Assembly: GCA_015494165.1 (NCBI GenBank)
Contig: WGBS01000235.1
Span: 1-5,321 of the forward strand
Origin: Gammaproteobacteria bacterium
GTDB lineage: Bacteria > Pseudomonadota > Gammaproteobacteria > S144-34
Reading direction: 5' to 3'
DNA: 5,321 nucleotides
Below the pieces are notes generated by a model. That model saw only the letters and a list, made by a program, of their open reading frames with translations. It was not told the DNA's origin and ran no database searches. The position numbers and the translations under genes are program-made. Positions 5,289 to 5,321 of this stretch are shown piece after piece (positions within the stretch are counted from its first letter, which is position 1; every line of letters begins with the position of its first letter).

Positions 5289-5306
5289 CGCCGCGCCCCC
5301 GCGGCG
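5289..5306 (+). terminator. Possible weak hairpin terminator after the anti-sigma gene
   Basis: CGCCGCG (5289-5295) pairs with CGCGGCG (5300-5306) around a CCCC loop, 8 nt after the anti-sigma stop. There is no U-tract downstream (GCGGATGG follows), so it is not a classical intrinsic terminator. In such GC-rich DNA a 7-bp stem may also arise by chance. Confidence 0.3.
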
Positions 5307-5310
5307 CGGA

Positions 5311-5321
5311 TGGAATAGACC
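5311..5321 (+). promoter_or_regulatory. Possible ECF-type -35 element at the window edge
   Basis: TGGAATAGACC resembles the GGAA-type -35 boxes used by many ECF sigma factors. It lies immediately downstream of an ECF sigma/anti-sigma pair, where a target gene is often found. The matching -10, expected about 16 nt further on, is outside the window, so this is only suggestive. Confidence 0.25.

Overview
This is a very GC-rich window (roughly three-quarters G+C by eye) from what looks like a gammaproteobacterium. The protein evidence for this is an ErpA with an intact C-terminal TTCGCGSSFSI tail, an E. coli-like AnmK, a DUF6776-type membrane protein next to a small bactofilin, and a type-1 ArgC. 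From memory, argC, erpA and anmK are also neighbours in Pseudomonas-like genomes. High-GC Chromatiales/Ectothiorhodospiraceae-type relatives or uncultured gammaproteobacteria fit, but the genus cannot be read from the sequence.

Layout. Positions 1-227 hold a fold-back: bases 1-83 are the exact reverse complement of 145-227. The authentic sense copy of anmK (anhydro-N-acetylmuramic acid kinase, 5'-truncated) starts at about 145 and runs to 1015. Bases 1-145 carry an antisense copy of the same gene that also preserves 21 codons lying further upstream. The left edge is therefore probably a chimeric contig end rather than native gene structure. A minus-strand cluster follows, read from right to left: argC (3731-2700), a DUF6776-like membrane/coiled-coil protein (2656-1847), a bactofilin (1923-1480, overlapping the previous gene by 77 nt) and erpA (1388-1005). 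The erpA 3' end overlaps the anmK 3' end by 11 nt, tail to tail.

Divergent from argC, across a 159-nt intergenic region, is a two-gene plus-strand unit. It encodes an ECF-type sigma factor (3891-4475) and a single-pass membrane anti-sigma factor (4472-5281), joined by an ATGA stop/start overlap. A short GC hairpin follows, and the window ends in TGGAATAGACC, which resembles an ECF-type -35 element.

How the genes work together. The minus-strand cluster joins housekeeping functions: arginine biosynthesis, a cell-envelope or cytoskeletal pair and Fe-S cluster delivery. AnmK recycles peptidoglycan. The sigma/anti-sigma pair is a typical envelope-signal switch whose targets are not visible here. 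I see no defence system, mobile element, CRISPR array or RNA gene. The most notable features are the fold-back at the left edge, the long DUF6776/bactofilin overlap and the zinc-ligand-free anti-sigma factor.
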